A DNA stretch of 27,171 nucleotides from Lactovum sp047974165 (GTDB taxonomy: Bacteria; Bacillota; Bacilli; Lactobacillales; Streptococcaceae). The stretch spans positions 1 through 27,171 of the forward strand of contig JBKECB010000008.1 in assembly GCA_047974165.1 (NCBI GenBank), written 5' to 3'. Position 1 is the stretch's first letter; every line of letters begins with the position of its first letter. The notes below the pieces were generated by a model that ran no database searches, was not told the origin of the DNA, and saw only the letters and a program-made list of their open reading frames with translations. Of the stretch, positions 16,264 to 24,200 are shown piece after piece. Position numbers and translations under genes: made by a program.

Positions 16264-16337
16264 TCGGGAAGACAGGATTCGAACCTGCGACACCTTGGTC
16301 CCAAACCAAGTACTCTACCAAGCTGAGCTACTTCCCG
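16264..16337 (-). tRNA. tRNA-Pro(TGG)
   Basis: Acceptor CGGGAAG / CTTCCCG, anticodon stem-loop CTTGG-TTTGGGA-CCAAG, discriminator A. Confidence 0.95.
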
Positions 16338-16455
16338 TAGCCACTTATTAAGAACTCAAACACCGTGGATTTTAAGTTTACTCTTAACAGCTATAGAGAT
16401 AATTAAAACTTACTAAGTAAGCTTTATCTCTTTATACTTTATTAAAAACAAAGTA
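16338..16455 (-). other. 118-base spacer with a two-tier hairpin inside the tRNA cluster
   Basis: The longest gap in the cluster. It holds a perfect 8-base stem AGAGATAA / TTATCTCT (16395-16402 with 16424-16431) enclosing a second stem CTTAC / GTAAG. There is no T run on the minus strand after it, so it does not look like an ordinary terminator; it could be a processing or attenuation structure. No gene seen. Confidence 0.5.
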
Positions 16456-16540
16456 TGCCCAGAACGGGAGTCGAACCCGTATGAAGTTTACCCTCGCAGG
16501 ATTTTAAGTCCTGTGCGTCTACCAGTTTCGCCATCCGGGC
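16456..16540 (-). tRNA. tRNA-Leu(TAA)
   Basis: A class II tRNA of 85 bases; acceptor GCCCGGA / TCTGGGC with one wobble, anticodon stem-loop CAGGA-CTTAAAA-TCCTG, discriminator A. Confidence 0.95.
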
Positions 16541-16594
16541 ATATTCTAACTATTTTAGAAATGCAATATCTTAAAAATTTATATTTTCAAGATA

Positions 16595-16666
16595 AGCGAA
16601 CGACGGGAGTCGAACCCGCGACAGCTACCATGGCAAGGTAGGGCTCTACCCCTGAGCTACGTTCGC
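16595..16666 (-). tRNA. tRNA-Gly(GCC)
   Basis: Acceptor GCGAACG / CGTTCGC, anticodon stem-loop CTACC-TTGCCAT-GGTAG, discriminator T as usual for bacterial tRNA-Gly. Confidence 0.95.
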
Positions 16667-16702
16667 ACTATTTATTTTTAGAAAATTAATAATTATTTTC
16701 TT

Positions 16703-16775
16703 TGCCGACTACATGATTCGAACACGCGACCCTCTGATTACAAATCAGATGCTCTACCAACTGAGCTAAGTCGGC
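16703..16775 (-). tRNA. tRNA-Thr(TGT)
   Basis: Acceptor GCCGACT / AGTCGGC, anticodon stem-loop TCTGA-TTTGTAA-TCAGA, discriminator A. The T stem has two G-U wobbles. Confidence 0.95.
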
Positions 16776-16803
16776 TCAAATATTATCTTACTTTAAATAA
16801 GAC

Positions 16804-16876
16804 TGACCCCTGCGCGGCTCGAACGCGCGACCCTTTGATTAAAAGTCAAATGCTCTACCGACTGAGCTAAGGAGTC
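16804..16876 (-). tRNA. tRNA-Lys(TTT)
   Basis: Acceptor GACTCCT / AGGGGTC with one wobble, anticodon stem-loop TTTGA-CTTTTAA-TCAAA, discriminator A. Confidence 0.95.
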
Positions 16877-16914
16877 TAAACATATTGTAAATGTTCTATT
16901 CACTCAAAGAGTGA

Positions 16915-16986
16915 CGGTCCCAACGGGAATCGAACCCGTCTCTCCGCCGTGACAGGGCGGCGTACTAGCCGATATACTATGGGACC
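16915..16986 (-). tRNA. tRNA-Asp(GTC)
   Basis: Acceptor GGTCCCA / TGGGACC, anticodon stem-loop CCGCC-CTGTCAC-GGCGG, discriminator G as required for tRNA-Asp. Confidence 0.95.
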
Positions 16987-17017
16987 AATAATTTTTTAGA
17001 TAATCAAATATTATCTA

Positions 17018-17091
17018 TGCGCCCGGCAGGATTCGAACCTGCAACCGCTTGATTCGTAGTCAAGTACTCTATCCAGTTGAGCCACGGGCGC
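17018..17091 (-). tRNA. tRNA-Arg(ACG)
   Basis: Acceptor GCGCCCG / CGGGCGC, anticodon stem-loop CTTGA-CTACGAA-TCAAG; A34 is normally edited to inosine by TadA. First gene of the eleven-tRNA cluster, about 20 bases from the predicted start of transcription. Confidence 0.95.
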
Positions 17092-17118
17092 TTCATATTG
17101 TTTTAACACAACTATTTG

Positions 17119-17147
17119 ATTATACTAAAAGCTTTTATAATTGTCAA
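17119..17147 (-). promoter_or_regulatory. Consensus promoter of the tRNA cluster
   Basis: Perfect TTGACA (17142-17147) and TATAAT (17119-17124) with a 17-base spacer on the minus strand. The -35 box overlaps the stop codon of the crcB gene upstream. Confidence 0.93.
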
Positions 17148-17500
17148 GAGATAAACTTCGATAAATATATCCCTAATATACATGCTAAAAGTCCTGTTCC
17201 ATAGCTTAAAATAAGGATTCCTACTAGTTTTATATATTTTTTCTCTTCAAAAAAAGTGTACATTTCATAATTAAGTGTAGAAAAAGTTGTGAGTGCCCCA
17301 CAAAACCCTATCGCCAAATAAGTAAATATTAAACTATCAGGAAAGGCTTTAAATATAAAGCCAATAAAAAAGCTTCCAAAAAGATTAACAGTATATGTTG
17401 ACCAAATTGTTTTAATATTAAGTTTCAGGGCAATTAAGGTAAATAAATAACGAATGAGACTCGCAAAACCTGCAAAAAAGAGAAGTGCTAAAATCATCAT
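17144..17500 (-). CDS. crcB: Fluoride channel subunit CrcB (Fluc), second copy
   Basis: A small membrane protein of 118 residues with four hydrophobic segments that exports fluoride. Family signs are the first-helix FAGFASLIRYLF, the Asn in TVNLFGSFFIGF, and GFCGALTTFST with the pore Phe/Thr/Ser residues. The frame is open to a GTG at 17521, but ATG 17500 is the better start: GGAG lies nine bases upstream, the protein then begins MMILALLFFAGFA like relatives, and it joins the preceding crcB through an ATGA overlap. Two adjacent crcB genes usually encode a heterodimeric channel with opposite subunit orientation. Confidence 0.93.
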   Translation of the reverse strand: MMILALLFFAGFASLIRYLFTLIALKLNIKTIWSTYTVNLFGSFFIGFIFKAFPDSLIFTYLAIGFCGALTTFSTLNYEMYTFFEEKKYIKLVGILILSYGTGLLACILGIYLSKFIS

Positions 17501-17865
17501 TTTATGTAACTCCTTGCACACTTTAATCCCCAGAAGATCATTAAAATACCCCCAAAAACTTGAAGAATAAAATAAAGAATTAAAAAGAGAATCTCTGATT
17601 GGTTAAATAATTTGACCATGTCAAGAATAACAGAGCTAAAACTTGTAAATGCGCCAAAAAAACCTGTTCCTATTGCTAATAGCCATATTTCTTTAGCTTC
17701 TTTTTTTACTAAATAACCCTTAACAAAAAAAGCAAAAAGAAAAGTTCCCAAAAGATTAATCAAAATAAGAGAAAAAGGAAATTTCCCAAATTGAAGGATC
17801 TCAATTAGAAAAAAACGACTTAAAGCACCAATAGCTCCAAATATATAAATTAAGAGGAATTTCAT
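17497..17865 (-). CDS. crcB: Fluoride channel subunit CrcB (Fluc), first copy
   Basis: The 122-residue partner of the second crcB gene. It has four membrane helices, the N-terminal FGAIGALSRFFL, the Asn-containing ILINLLGTFLFAFF, and the pore motif GFFGAFTSFSS. ATG 17865 has no Shine-Dalgarno site, and a TGn-TATAAT box ends six bases before it, so the message is likely leaderless. I find no fluoride riboswitch in front of it. Its stop overlaps the next start as ATGA. Confidence 0.93.
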   Translation of the reverse strand: MKFLLIYIFGAIGALSRFFLIEILQFGKFPFSLILINLLGTFLFAFFVKGYLVKKEAKEIWLLAIGTGFFGAFTSFSSVILDMVKLFNQSEILFLILYFILQVFGGILMIFWGLKCARSYIK

Positions 17866-17871
17866 TTTTTA

Positions 17872-17880
17872 ATTATAACA
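17872..17880 (-). promoter_or_regulatory. Extended -10 promoter of the crcB pair, against the start codon
   Basis: TGTTATAAT on the minus strand begins at the last base-paired position of the pyk terminator and ends six bases before the crcB ATG. There is no clear -35. Confidence 0.6.
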
Positions 17881-17904
17881 AATCCTAGCTTTAAAGCTAG
17901 GATT
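17881..17904. terminator. Perfect 24-base palindrome after pyk, bidirectional terminator
   Basis: Arms AATCCTAGC / GCTAGGATT around TTTAAA. The T run is weak on the pyk strand (TTTGTT), where it merges into the crcB promoter. Confidence 0.75.
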
Positions 17905-17918
17905 TTATTTTAAGTATT

Positions 17919-19421
17919 TTATTGGATTGTACGGATACGCATTGTATTTGTACGTCCACTTCCTACAGGAACACCTGCGACGATAATAATATTATCTCCT
18001 TCACTTACAAGTCCTGATTCCTTCGCCATTCTTTCGCCAAGTTCAAACATGTCATCTGTTGATGCAGGTTTTTCTGTCAAGATCGGTGTAATTCCCCAAT
18101 TAATCATTAACGAACGTTCAATCTTTTCATCAAAAGTTACTGCTAAGATATCTGCATTTGGACGATATTTTGAAATTAAACGAGCAGTTGATCCTGATTC
18201 TGTTAATGCCACAACCAACTTAATATCCATTGAATTTGTTGCATCTTTCACTGAGGCAGAAACTACTTCTGTCACAGAATTACGTGCATACTTCTCTGGA
18301 TGAAGACGTCCATATTCATGTAATAAACCTTGTGCATTTAAATCTACTGTCGCCATTGTACGAACAGATTCTAATGGATATTTACCATTTGCAGACTCAC
18401 CTGAAAGCATTGTCGCATCTGTTCCATCAATAACTGCATTAAACACATCTGAAATTTCAGAACGAGTCGCACGTGGACGCTCTGTCATAGACTCTAGCAT
18501 GTTTGTTGCAGTAATAACAATTTTTCCTGCTTTATTTACTTTCTTGATAATTGTCTTTTGATGAACTGGTACCATTTCAAATGGAACTTCAATCCCCATA
18601 TCACCACGGGCAACCATAATACCATCTGAAGCTTCTATAATTTCATCTATATTATCAAGTCCTTGTTGATTTTCAATTTTTGAAATCAATTGAACATGCT
18701 CATTACCTGTTTCTTTAAGAATATCACGTACTTCTTCAACATCTTTTGCTGTACGTACAAATGAAATTGCAATGAAGTTTAAGCCTTGCTCAAGTCCAAA
18801 ACGAATATCATCATTATCACGAGTTGCCAAAGCTGGGAATGGAATTTTTGTATTTGGGATATTCACACCTTTTTGCTTTGCAATTGCTTCATCATTTTCA
18901 GCTTCAACAATAAACTCACGCGTTGTACTATCTTTTTCAACAATCATTAATCCAAGTTTACCGTCATCAATCAAGATACGTTGACCAACTTCAACATCGT
19001 CAAAGATATCAAGCCCACCTGCAACATTTAAAGAAATTACTTCCTTTGTAGACAAAACACCTTGCTTTGTTGCCACACGGATTTTATCACCTGTTTTATA
19101 AGCATATTTTTGTTCTTCGCCTTCAAACTTTTCAGTACGAATTTCTGGACCTTTAGTATCTAATAAGAAAGCTACTTTTTTTCCAGCAATTTCTTCAGCG
19201 CGTCGAACAGTTGCCATGCGTGCACCTTGTTCAGCATGATCTCCATGACTAAAATTGAAGCGGAAAACATTCGCCCCCTCAGTAATTAACCCTGCAATTG
19301 TTTGAGCAGAAGTTTCAACATCAAGTGCTTGACTCCAATAACCTTCATCTCCTTGTCTCAAACCTCCACGAGTCTCTACTGCTGGTCCAAGTGTTGCTAC
19401 AATTTTTACGCGTTTTAACAT
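17919..19421 (-). CDS. pyk: Pyruvate kinase
   Basis: The last step of glycolysis, phosphoenolpyruvate plus ADP to pyruvate plus ATP. The 500-residue product is very like Lactococcus pyruvate kinase, with the extended N-terminal loop GPAVETRGG..GYW, the substrate loop FRFNFSHGDH, LDTKGPEIRT, the catalytic Lys/Glu region QLISKIENQQGLDN, the metal site VARGDMGIEVPFE, and NAVIDGTDATMLSGESANGKYP; the C-terminal allosteric domain is complete. ATG 19421 has AAGGAG nearby. It follows pfkA by 27 bases. In Lactococcus ldh comes next in the las operon; here the transcript ends in a terminator instead. Confidence 0.98.
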   Translation of the reverse strand: MLKRVKIVATLGPAVETRGGLRQGDEGYWSQALDVETSAQTIAGLITEGANVFRFNFSHGDHAEQGARMATVRRAEEIAGKKVAFLLDTKGPEIRTEKFEGEEQKYAYKTGDKIRVATKQGVLSTKEVISLNVAGGLDIFDDVEVGQRILIDDGKLGLMIVEKDSTTREFIVEAENDEAIAKQKGVNIPNTKIPFPALATRDNDDIRFGLEQGLNFIAISFVRTAKDVEEVRDILKETGNEHVQLISKIENQQGLDNIDEIIEASDGIMVARGDMGIEVPFEMVPVHQKTIIKKVNKAGKIVITATNMLESMTERPRATRSEISDVFNAVIDGTDATMLSGESANGKYPLESVRTMATVDLNAQGLLHEYGRLHPEKYARNSVTEVVSASVKDATNSMDIKLVVALTESGSTARLISKYRPNADILAVTFDEKIERSLMINWGITPILTEKPASTDDMFELGERMAKESGLVSEGDNIIIVAGVPVGSGRTNTMRIRTIQ

Positions 19422-19448
19422 TTTTTCTCCTTATGTTATATTATTTAA

Positions 19449-20474
19449 TTACTTAGTATGTACGACTGAGTTAAGCTCTTTATTTAACTTATAAAAATCA
19501 AGTCGTGTCTCATGCGGGTGATTGACGATAATCTTGTTGTCTTCACCCAAGCTAAAGAGTGCTCCTTCTTCTTTTGTTCCAAGAATTTTGCTTTCAACCA
19601 TTTTTTCATTCTTAGTCCCAACAGCAAGACCGCCTTTTCCTTCTTTGAGTAGCTTAACTGCATGTGCACCCATCTGTGAAGCTAGTACACGATCACGTGC
19701 CGTAGGTGATCCTCCACGTTGGATATGTCCTAAGACTGACACACGTAAGTCAATGTCACTTCCTGCTTCCTTTAGCTTTTGTGCAAACTCTTCACCATGC
19801 ATGACACCTTCTGCAAGAACGATTAAATGATGATTTTTACCATAAGCAAAGCTTGCATTAATATTTTTTACAATATTTTCAAACTGGAATTCTCTTTCTG
19901 GAATACAAATATCATCTGCACCTGCAGCAATACCTGACCAAAGAGCAATATCTCCTGCATTACGTCCCATCACCTCAACGATAAAAGTACGATTATGAGA
20001 ACTTGAAGTATCTCGAATTTTATCTAAAGCATCTACTACTGTTGATACTGCCGTATCAAAACCAATCGTATAATCTGTACCAGCAATATCATTATCAATC
20101 GTTCCAGGTAAGCCAATTGCTGGAAAACCATGCTCAGTTAATCGCATCGCACCATGGTAAGAACCATCTCCGCCAATAACAACAACACCTTCAATACCAA
20201 ACTTTTTAAGCTGCTCAATTCCCTTTAACTGACCTTCACGCTCCCTAAACTCAGGATAACGTGCGGAGTAAAGAAAAGTTCCACCTCGAACAATTTTGTC
20301 ACCTACAGTTTCTGAGTTCATCTGAAAAATGTCACCACGAACGAGACCAGCATATCCATGATTTACTCCAAAAACTTCCATACCTTCTGCAATTCCCTTA
20401 CGAACAACTGCACGAACAGCCGCATTCATACCAGGAGAGTCTCCTCCTGAAGTTAGGACAGCAATACGTTTCAT
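19449..20474 (-). CDS. pfkA: 6-phosphofructokinase
   Basis: ATP-dependent phosphorylation of fructose 6-phosphate, the committed step of glycolysis. The 341-residue protein has the ATP-binding TSGGDSPGMNAAVRA (Ser where most have Ala), GGDGSYHGAMRL, the catalytic PGTIDNDIAGTDYT with the base Asp, and EVMGRNAGDIALW. The C-terminal part LRVSVLGHIQRGGSPTARDR carries substrate contacts. The sequence is close to Lactococcus Pfk. ATG 20474 has GGAGGT eight bases upstream. It forms an operon with pyk. Confidence 0.98.
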   Translation of the reverse strand: MKRIAVLTSGGDSPGMNAAVRAVVRKGIAEGMEVFGVNHGYAGLVRGDIFQMNSETVGDKIVRGGTFLYSARYPEFREREGQLKGIEQLKKFGIEGVVVIGGDGSYHGAMRLTEHGFPAIGLPGTIDNDIAGTDYTIGFDTAVSTVVDALDKIRDTSSSHNRTFIVEVMGRNAGDIALWSGIAAGADDICIPEREFQFENIVKNINASFAYGKNHHLIVLAEGVMHGEEFAQKLKEAGSDIDLRVSVLGHIQRGGSPTARDRVLASQMGAHAVKLLKEGKGGLAVGTKNEKMVESKILGTKEEGALFSLGEDNKIIVNHPHETRLDFYKLNKELNSVVHTK

Positions 20475-20511
20475 TTCATTACCTCCAAAATTAGAAATAT
20501 TTGTTATGTCT

Positions 20512-20520
20512 AGTATATCA
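20512..20520 (-). promoter_or_regulatory. Extended -10 promoter of pfkA-pyk
   Basis: TGATATACT on the minus strand (TATACT at 20512-20517), about 38 bases before pfkA. The -35 region is not canonical and falls inside an inverted repeat. Confidence 0.5.
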
Positions 20521-20527
20521 CAATTTC

Positions 20528-20562
20528 ATGAAAACAACTTGTAATAAACAGTTAGTTTTCAT
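20528..20562. repeat. Inverted repeat over the pfkA -35 region
   Basis: Perfect 8-base arms ATGAAAAC / GTTTTCAT, extending as AACT / AGTT with one bulge, around an 11-base centre. I find no classical CcpA (cre) site in this promoter, so this is the main candidate for a control element. The rest of the 200-base gap up to 20674 is AT-rich with no gene seen. Confidence 0.45.
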
Positions 20563-20659
20563 TTTTATTCTTAAGCTTATGATAATTTATTTACAACAGT
20601 CCTAATTCTAGCATTAAAAATAAAATTTTCTTGATATTAAAATCACAAGATTTCCTAGT

Positions 20660-20686
20660 AAAAAAGCACAAAATTCATTGTGCTTT
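20660..20686 (-). terminator. Intrinsic terminator of the xpaC-telA pair
   Basis: Stem AAAGCACAA / TTGTGCTTT with a T run on the minus strand; the telA stop codon (20675-20677) lies in the loop. Confidence 0.85.
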
Positions 20687-21796
20687 AACTTGCCGACTTT
20701 TTTCATTTGCTTTTGAAAATTCCAATAACTTGTTCTTGATTTCCTTCTCCATACGAATCAACTCCTGTTCGGATTGCTGACGTTTTTGTCGACCATCCAG
20801 CTGAATTTGGAGAGTTTGTTCAATCGTTGTAATAAGGTTATTTTGAGTCGTTTTTAGGGTTTCAATATCAATAAGACCACGTTCATTTTCCTTTGCAGTT
20901 TCAATCGCTGATGTTTTTAACATCTCTGAATTTTTTGTTAATAAATCATTGGTCATTTCAGAAACAATCCGCTGACTGGCTAAGGCATCTTTTTGCTTGA
21001 GTAAAGTCAAAGCTAGAGCCACTTGATTTTTCCAAAGCGGAATGGCAGTATTGATAGAAGTTTGAATCTTATCTACTAATTCTTGATTTGTATTTTGAAT
21101 GAGACGAATTTGTGGTGCTTGTTGAATTGTCATTTGACGTGCTAACTTTAAATCATAAGCTCGCTTATCTAGACGGTTAACAAAAGTTTCCAAATCCGAT
21201 AATTTTTGAATTGACAGAGAATTTTCTGTACTTTTTTCAGCTTCTTGTCGAACAGCTGGTAAAAGCTCTTGATTGATTTGCTGAATTTTTAACTCCGCAC
21301 CTGCAATATAAATATTGAGAGATTTAAAATAGCCTAAATTTTCTTGATACAAATTTTCAAGCATTTGATTATCCTCAATCAAGCCTTGACGTTCAATATT
21401 TAATTTAGAGGAAATTTTATCTACACCTGCACCAAGTTTCTGATACTTTTGTGTCAATTCAAAAATTGATTTTTTTACTTTTTTAAATATCTTACTAAAG
21501 AAATTTTCTTTCTCACCAAATAACTCTGAAGTATCTACCTCTTTTAAATTATACATCAAATCTGTCAAGCTATCACCAATCTCACCCAAATCTTGTGCTT
21601 GAACTTTATTTAAGACAGTTTGTGAAAATGAAGCAATCGACGTTTGTGCCTCTGCCCCATACTCCATAATCGTTTGTGGTTCTTCTTCTTTTAAAGACGA
21701 CGCATAATTTAATGCTAAAGATTTTTCTTCCTCTGTTAAAACCTCAAGGGAGGTTTCAAAGGTGCCAGCTTTTAATTCTCTTCCTTGTTCAAGCAT
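20675..21796 (-). CDS. TelA-family toxic anion resistance protein
   Basis: A soluble, helical protein of 373 residues of the TelA/KlaA family, linked in other bacteria to tellurite and cell-envelope stress. It starts with an acidic region and then has long helical repeats: FSKIFKKVKKSIFELTQKYQ, YLENLYQENL-type stretches, and the family-typical QIRLIQNTNQELVDKIQTSINTAIPLWKNQVALAL around 240-275, followed by NDLLTKNSEMLKTSAIETAKENERG. Its biochemical role is not known. It overlaps the preceding xpaC-like gene by eight bases, a common pairing in Firmicutes. Confidence 0.88.
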   Translation of the reverse strand: MLEQGRELKAGTFETSLEVLTEEEKSLALNYASSLKEEEPQTIMEYGAEAQTSIASFSQTVLNKVQAQDLGEIGDSLTDLMYNLKEVDTSELFGEKENFFSKIFKKVKKSIFELTQKYQKLGAGVDKISSKLNIERQGLIEDNQMLENLYQENLGYFKSLNIYIAGAELKIQQINQELLPAVRQEAEKSTENSLSIQKLSDLETFVNRLDKRAYDLKLARQMTIQQAPQIRLIQNTNQELVDKIQTSINTAIPLWKNQVALALTLLKQKDALASQRIVSEMTNDLLTKNSEMLKTSAIETAKENERGLIDIETLKTTQNNLITTIEQTLQIQLDGRQKRQQSEQELIRMEKEIKNKLLEFSKANEKSRQVKAQ

Positions 21797-22433
21797 TTTG
21801 AACTTCCTTTTCTATAATTTTAATATCTTTCATTAAAAAATCTTGATAATTTTCAGCAATCTGACTTGAAAGGGTCTTAATTAAAAGTAACGTTTCTTTT
21901 AGATTTTCATCCTCTTTAAGTGAAACATCTACAAGCTTATCATAACTTTCTATAAGTTTTACCATATTTGGTAAATCTTTATATAAAAACTTATTCTGCT
22001 TAGTAAGCTCTTGTGGATCTTTGACAATCAACTGAAAAAGCTTTTTTGAACTTTCTAAACCTGAGGTCACATCCTCAATCACTGAAAGATCAATATGTTT
22101 TTTTTGCTGCTTATCCCAAAAAAGAATCTGTTGCTTTGCTTCACTCATCGTCTCACGAAAAAGATCAATTTCTGAATCTGAAAGTCCCGCCTCTTTATAA
22201 TTTTCAAGTTTAGTTTTCTCTTTTTTCCTTTCCTTAGTCCCTAAAAGTTGCTTTATTATCCAAATACAAATAGATATAAAAATAGAAAAAATCGCTAAAA
22301 TTATTAACCAAGTTAAAATCTCCGTTAATATTCCTCCTCTACTACTATTCCCAAAAATTACTAAGATTAGCAACAAAGCTAAAATACTTATTAATATTTT
22401 CTTTCCATTACCACGCATATTCTTTTTTCTCAT
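21789..22433 (-). CDS. XpaC-like membrane protein
   Basis: A 214-residue protein with two N-terminal membrane segments (about 12-28, ILISILALLLILVIFG, and 37-62, ILTWLIILAIFSIFISICIW) and a charged helical cytoplasmic part. It resembles the family annotated as XpaC or 5-bromo-4-chloroindolyl phosphate hydrolysis protein, a name from an old screen and not a proven activity. Its usual partner telA follows with an eight-base overlap. ATG 22433 directly abuts GAGGGG with no spacer; an in-frame ATG at 22418 is about 14 bases away from it, so the true start is uncertain. Confidence 0.8.
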   Translation of the reverse strand: MRKKNMRGNGKKILISILALLLILVIFGNSSRGGILTEILTWLIILAIFSIFISICIWIIKQLLGTKERKKEKTKLENYKEAGLSDSEIDLFRETMSEAKQQILFWDKQQKKHIDLSVIEDVTSGLESSKKLFQLIVKDPQELTKQNKFLYKDLPNMVKLIESYDKLVDVSLKEDENLKETLLLIKTLSSQIAENYQDFLMKDIKIIEKEVQNA

Positions 22434-22455
22434 CCCCTCTATTCTTCTATTAATT

Positions 22456-22464
22456 ATTATACCA
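22456..22464 (-). promoter_or_regulatory. Extended -10 promoter of xpaC-telA
   Basis: TGGTATAAT on the minus strand (TATAAT at 22456-22461), with no good -35, between rsmG and xpaC. Confidence 0.6.
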
Positions 22465-22500
22465 TCTCTTAAATTCCTTTTATCCGTCTTAAGACCTATT

Positions 22501-23202
22501 TTATATGAGAGGTTTTTTTGAAGGAATTCCTGCTCTTCTAGGATATTTATTGGGTGTATCTAGCGTTTTTTTAATAACCACAACATGTCTTTCTGATCCA
22601 TCTAAAAGTTGATAATCAATACTCTTTTCAAATTTACAACCTAAAGTTTTTATCGCTCCTTGAGCTTCTGCAAGTTCTTCTTCAAATTGACTTGCTTTTA
22701 GAGAGTATAACTTTCCAGACTTTTTTAAAAAAGGAAGAGTAAGCTCTATCAGTACATTTAACCTTGCAACCGCTCTGGCAGTCACATAATCATAAGAGGC
22801 ACGATAAGACTTATCCTGACCAAAATCCTCAGCTCGCCCATGCAATAATGTCACTCCTTCAAGCTCTAACTCTTCAGACAAAATAGAGAGAAATTTAATC
22901 CGCTTAGCTAAAGAATCTATAATCGTGACTCTTAAATGAGGATATAAAATCTTCATCGGAATACTCGGAAAACCTGCACCCGCACCAATATCTAGTAAAG
23001 AAAAAGGCTCATTTTTTATCAATTCAAATTTTATTAAGGCTAAAGAATCATAAAAATGCTTTAAATAAACTTCAGACTCTTCAGTAATTGCTGTTAAATT
23101 AATTTTTTCATTCCATTCGACTAATAACTCAAAATACCTTTTAAACTGTGACTCTTGCATTGGACTTAAATTAAAAATCTCAGTCAATTCTTTTGCTTTC
23201 AT
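22501..23202 (-). CDS. rsmG: 16S rRNA (guanine-527-N7)-methyltransferase RsmG
   Basis: Also known as GidB. Methylates G527 of 16S rRNA using S-adenosylmethionine; loss gives low-level streptomycin resistance. The 233-residue protein has normal length and shows the N-terminal helix region, SAM motif LLDIGAGAGFPSIPMKI near 72-88, VTIIDSLAKRIKFL, and YDYVTARAVARL with the family's TARAVA block. ATG 23202 has GGAG five bases upstream and a TATAAT at 23238-23243. It is probably transcribed alone. Confidence 0.96.
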   Translation of the reverse strand: MKAKELTEIFNLSPMQESQFKRYFELLVEWNEKINLTAITEESEVYLKHFYDSLALIKFELIKNEPFSLLDIGAGAGFPSIPMKILYPHLRVTIIDSLAKRIKFLSILSEELELEGVTLLHGRAEDFGQDKSYRASYDYVTARAVARLNVLIELTLPFLKKSGKLYSLKASQFEEELAEAQGAIKTLGCKFEKSIDYQLLDGSERHVVVIKKTLDTPNKYPRRAGIPSKKPLI

Positions 23203-23237
23203 TACACTCCATACCTCAAGTTTTCTACTGTCTTTTT

Positions 23238-23243
23238 ATTATA
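23238..23243 (-). promoter_or_regulatory. -10 box of rsmG
   Basis: TATAAT with TGA directly before it on the minus strand (extended -10), about 35 bases before the start codon. Confidence 0.5.
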
Positions 23244-23266
23244 TCAAATTTTTTATAAAGTATATC

Positions 23267-23290
23267 AAAAAAAAGAGCAAGCTCTTTTTT
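23267..23290 (-). terminator. Intrinsic terminator of gpsA-galU
   Basis: Stem AAAAAGAGC / GCTCTTTTT with a very small loop and a T run on the minus strand, starting at the galU stop codon. Confidence 0.82.
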
Positions 23291-24191
23291 ATTTTTTTGA
23301 TAATTCTTTGCCTTTTGAAATCAAGTATTTTTCTAGTTTGTCCTTGATTTGTGGATGTTTTAGTCCATACTCAATTGTTGTTTCTAAAAAGCCAAACTTA
23401 TCTCCAACATCATAGCGTTTACCTTTAAATTGACGAGCAAATACACGTTGTGTTTTATTGAGTGTTTCAATCGCATCTGTCAATTGAATTTCACCACCTG
23501 CACCAGGCTTTTGAGTCATTAAGATATCAAAAATTTGTGGTGTCAGTAAGTAACGACCGATAATAGCTAAATCTGAAGGTGCTTTATCAATGTCTGGTTT
23601 TTCAACAAACTTGGCAACATTGAAAAGACCTTTTGAAACTTCACCTTCAGGAGCAATCACACCGTACTTATCCACATCTTTATGAGGAACTTCCATAACT
23701 GCAATTGTTGAAGCATGAGTTTGTTCATAGTCAGCAATTAATTGCTTAGTTAAAGGTTCACCTTCTTTATTAATATTCATCAAGTCATCTCCAAGCATGA
23801 CCACAAATGGCTCATCAGCAACAAAGGCCTTTGCTTGTAAGACAGCATCTCCCAAGCCTTTTGGATGTGACTGACGGATAAAATGAAGGTTGATATCTGT
23901 TGTTTCCTCAACTAACTTTAAAAGCTCTACCTTATTTTTCTCACGAAGATTACTTTCTAGCTCAATATTTGAATCAAAATGGTCTTCAATTGGACGCTTT
24001 CCTTTTCCAGTGACAATTAGGATATCTTCAATCCCTGAAGCTAGTGCCTCTTCTACAATAAACTGAATAGTAGGCTTGTCTACAATAGGTAGCATTTCTT
24101 TAGCAATCGCTTTGGTAACAGGTAGGAAACGAGTTCCTAAACCTGCTGCGGGGATAATCGCCTTACGAACTTTTTTTATTTTTGTTTTCAC
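23289..24191 (-). CDS. galU: UTP-glucose-1-phosphate uridylyltransferase
   Basis: Makes UDP-glucose for exopolysaccharide, glycolipid and galactose metabolism; called hasC in streptococci and lactococci. The 300-residue product has the nucleotidyltransferase start PAAGLGTRFLPVTKAIAKEM, VEEALASGIEDILIVTGKGKR, the substrate region MLGDDLMN, and FVEKPDIDKAPSDLAIIGRYLL. The start is GTG 24191 with GGAG five bases upstream; two bases before it is an ATG that runs straight into TGA. It follows gpsA by nine bases, the order seen in Lactococcus. Confidence 0.96.
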   Translation of the reverse strand: MKTKIKKVRKAIIPAAGLGTRFLPVTKAIAKEMLPIVDKPTIQFIVEEALASGIEDILIVTGKGKRPIEDHFDSNIELESNLREKNKVELLKLVEETTDINLHFIRQSHPKGLGDAVLQAKAFVADEPFVVMLGDDLMNINKEGEPLTKQLIADYEQTHASTIAVMEVPHKDVDKYGVIAPEGEVSKGLFNVAKFVEKPDIDKAPSDLAIIGRYLLTPQIFDILMTQKPGAGGEIQLTDAIETLNKTQRVFARQFKGKRYDVGDKFGFLETTIEYGLKHPQIKDKLEKYLISKGKELSKK

Positions 24192-24200
24192 ATCAACTCC

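Noticed and set aside
16091..16321. A 76-residue open frame on the minus strand inside the tRNA cluster
   Set aside because: It is a chance translation of tRNA genes and spacers (the GGVAQLARAFGS type of peptide is a known false call across tRNAs).
17866..17918. Fluoride riboswitch before crcB
   Set aside because: The gap is only about 50 bases, is mostly the terminator palindrome and promoter, and lacks the riboswitch pattern.
20475..20640. CcpA cre site upstream of pfkA
   Set aside because: No stretch fits the TGNAANCGNTNNCA pattern well on either strand by eye.
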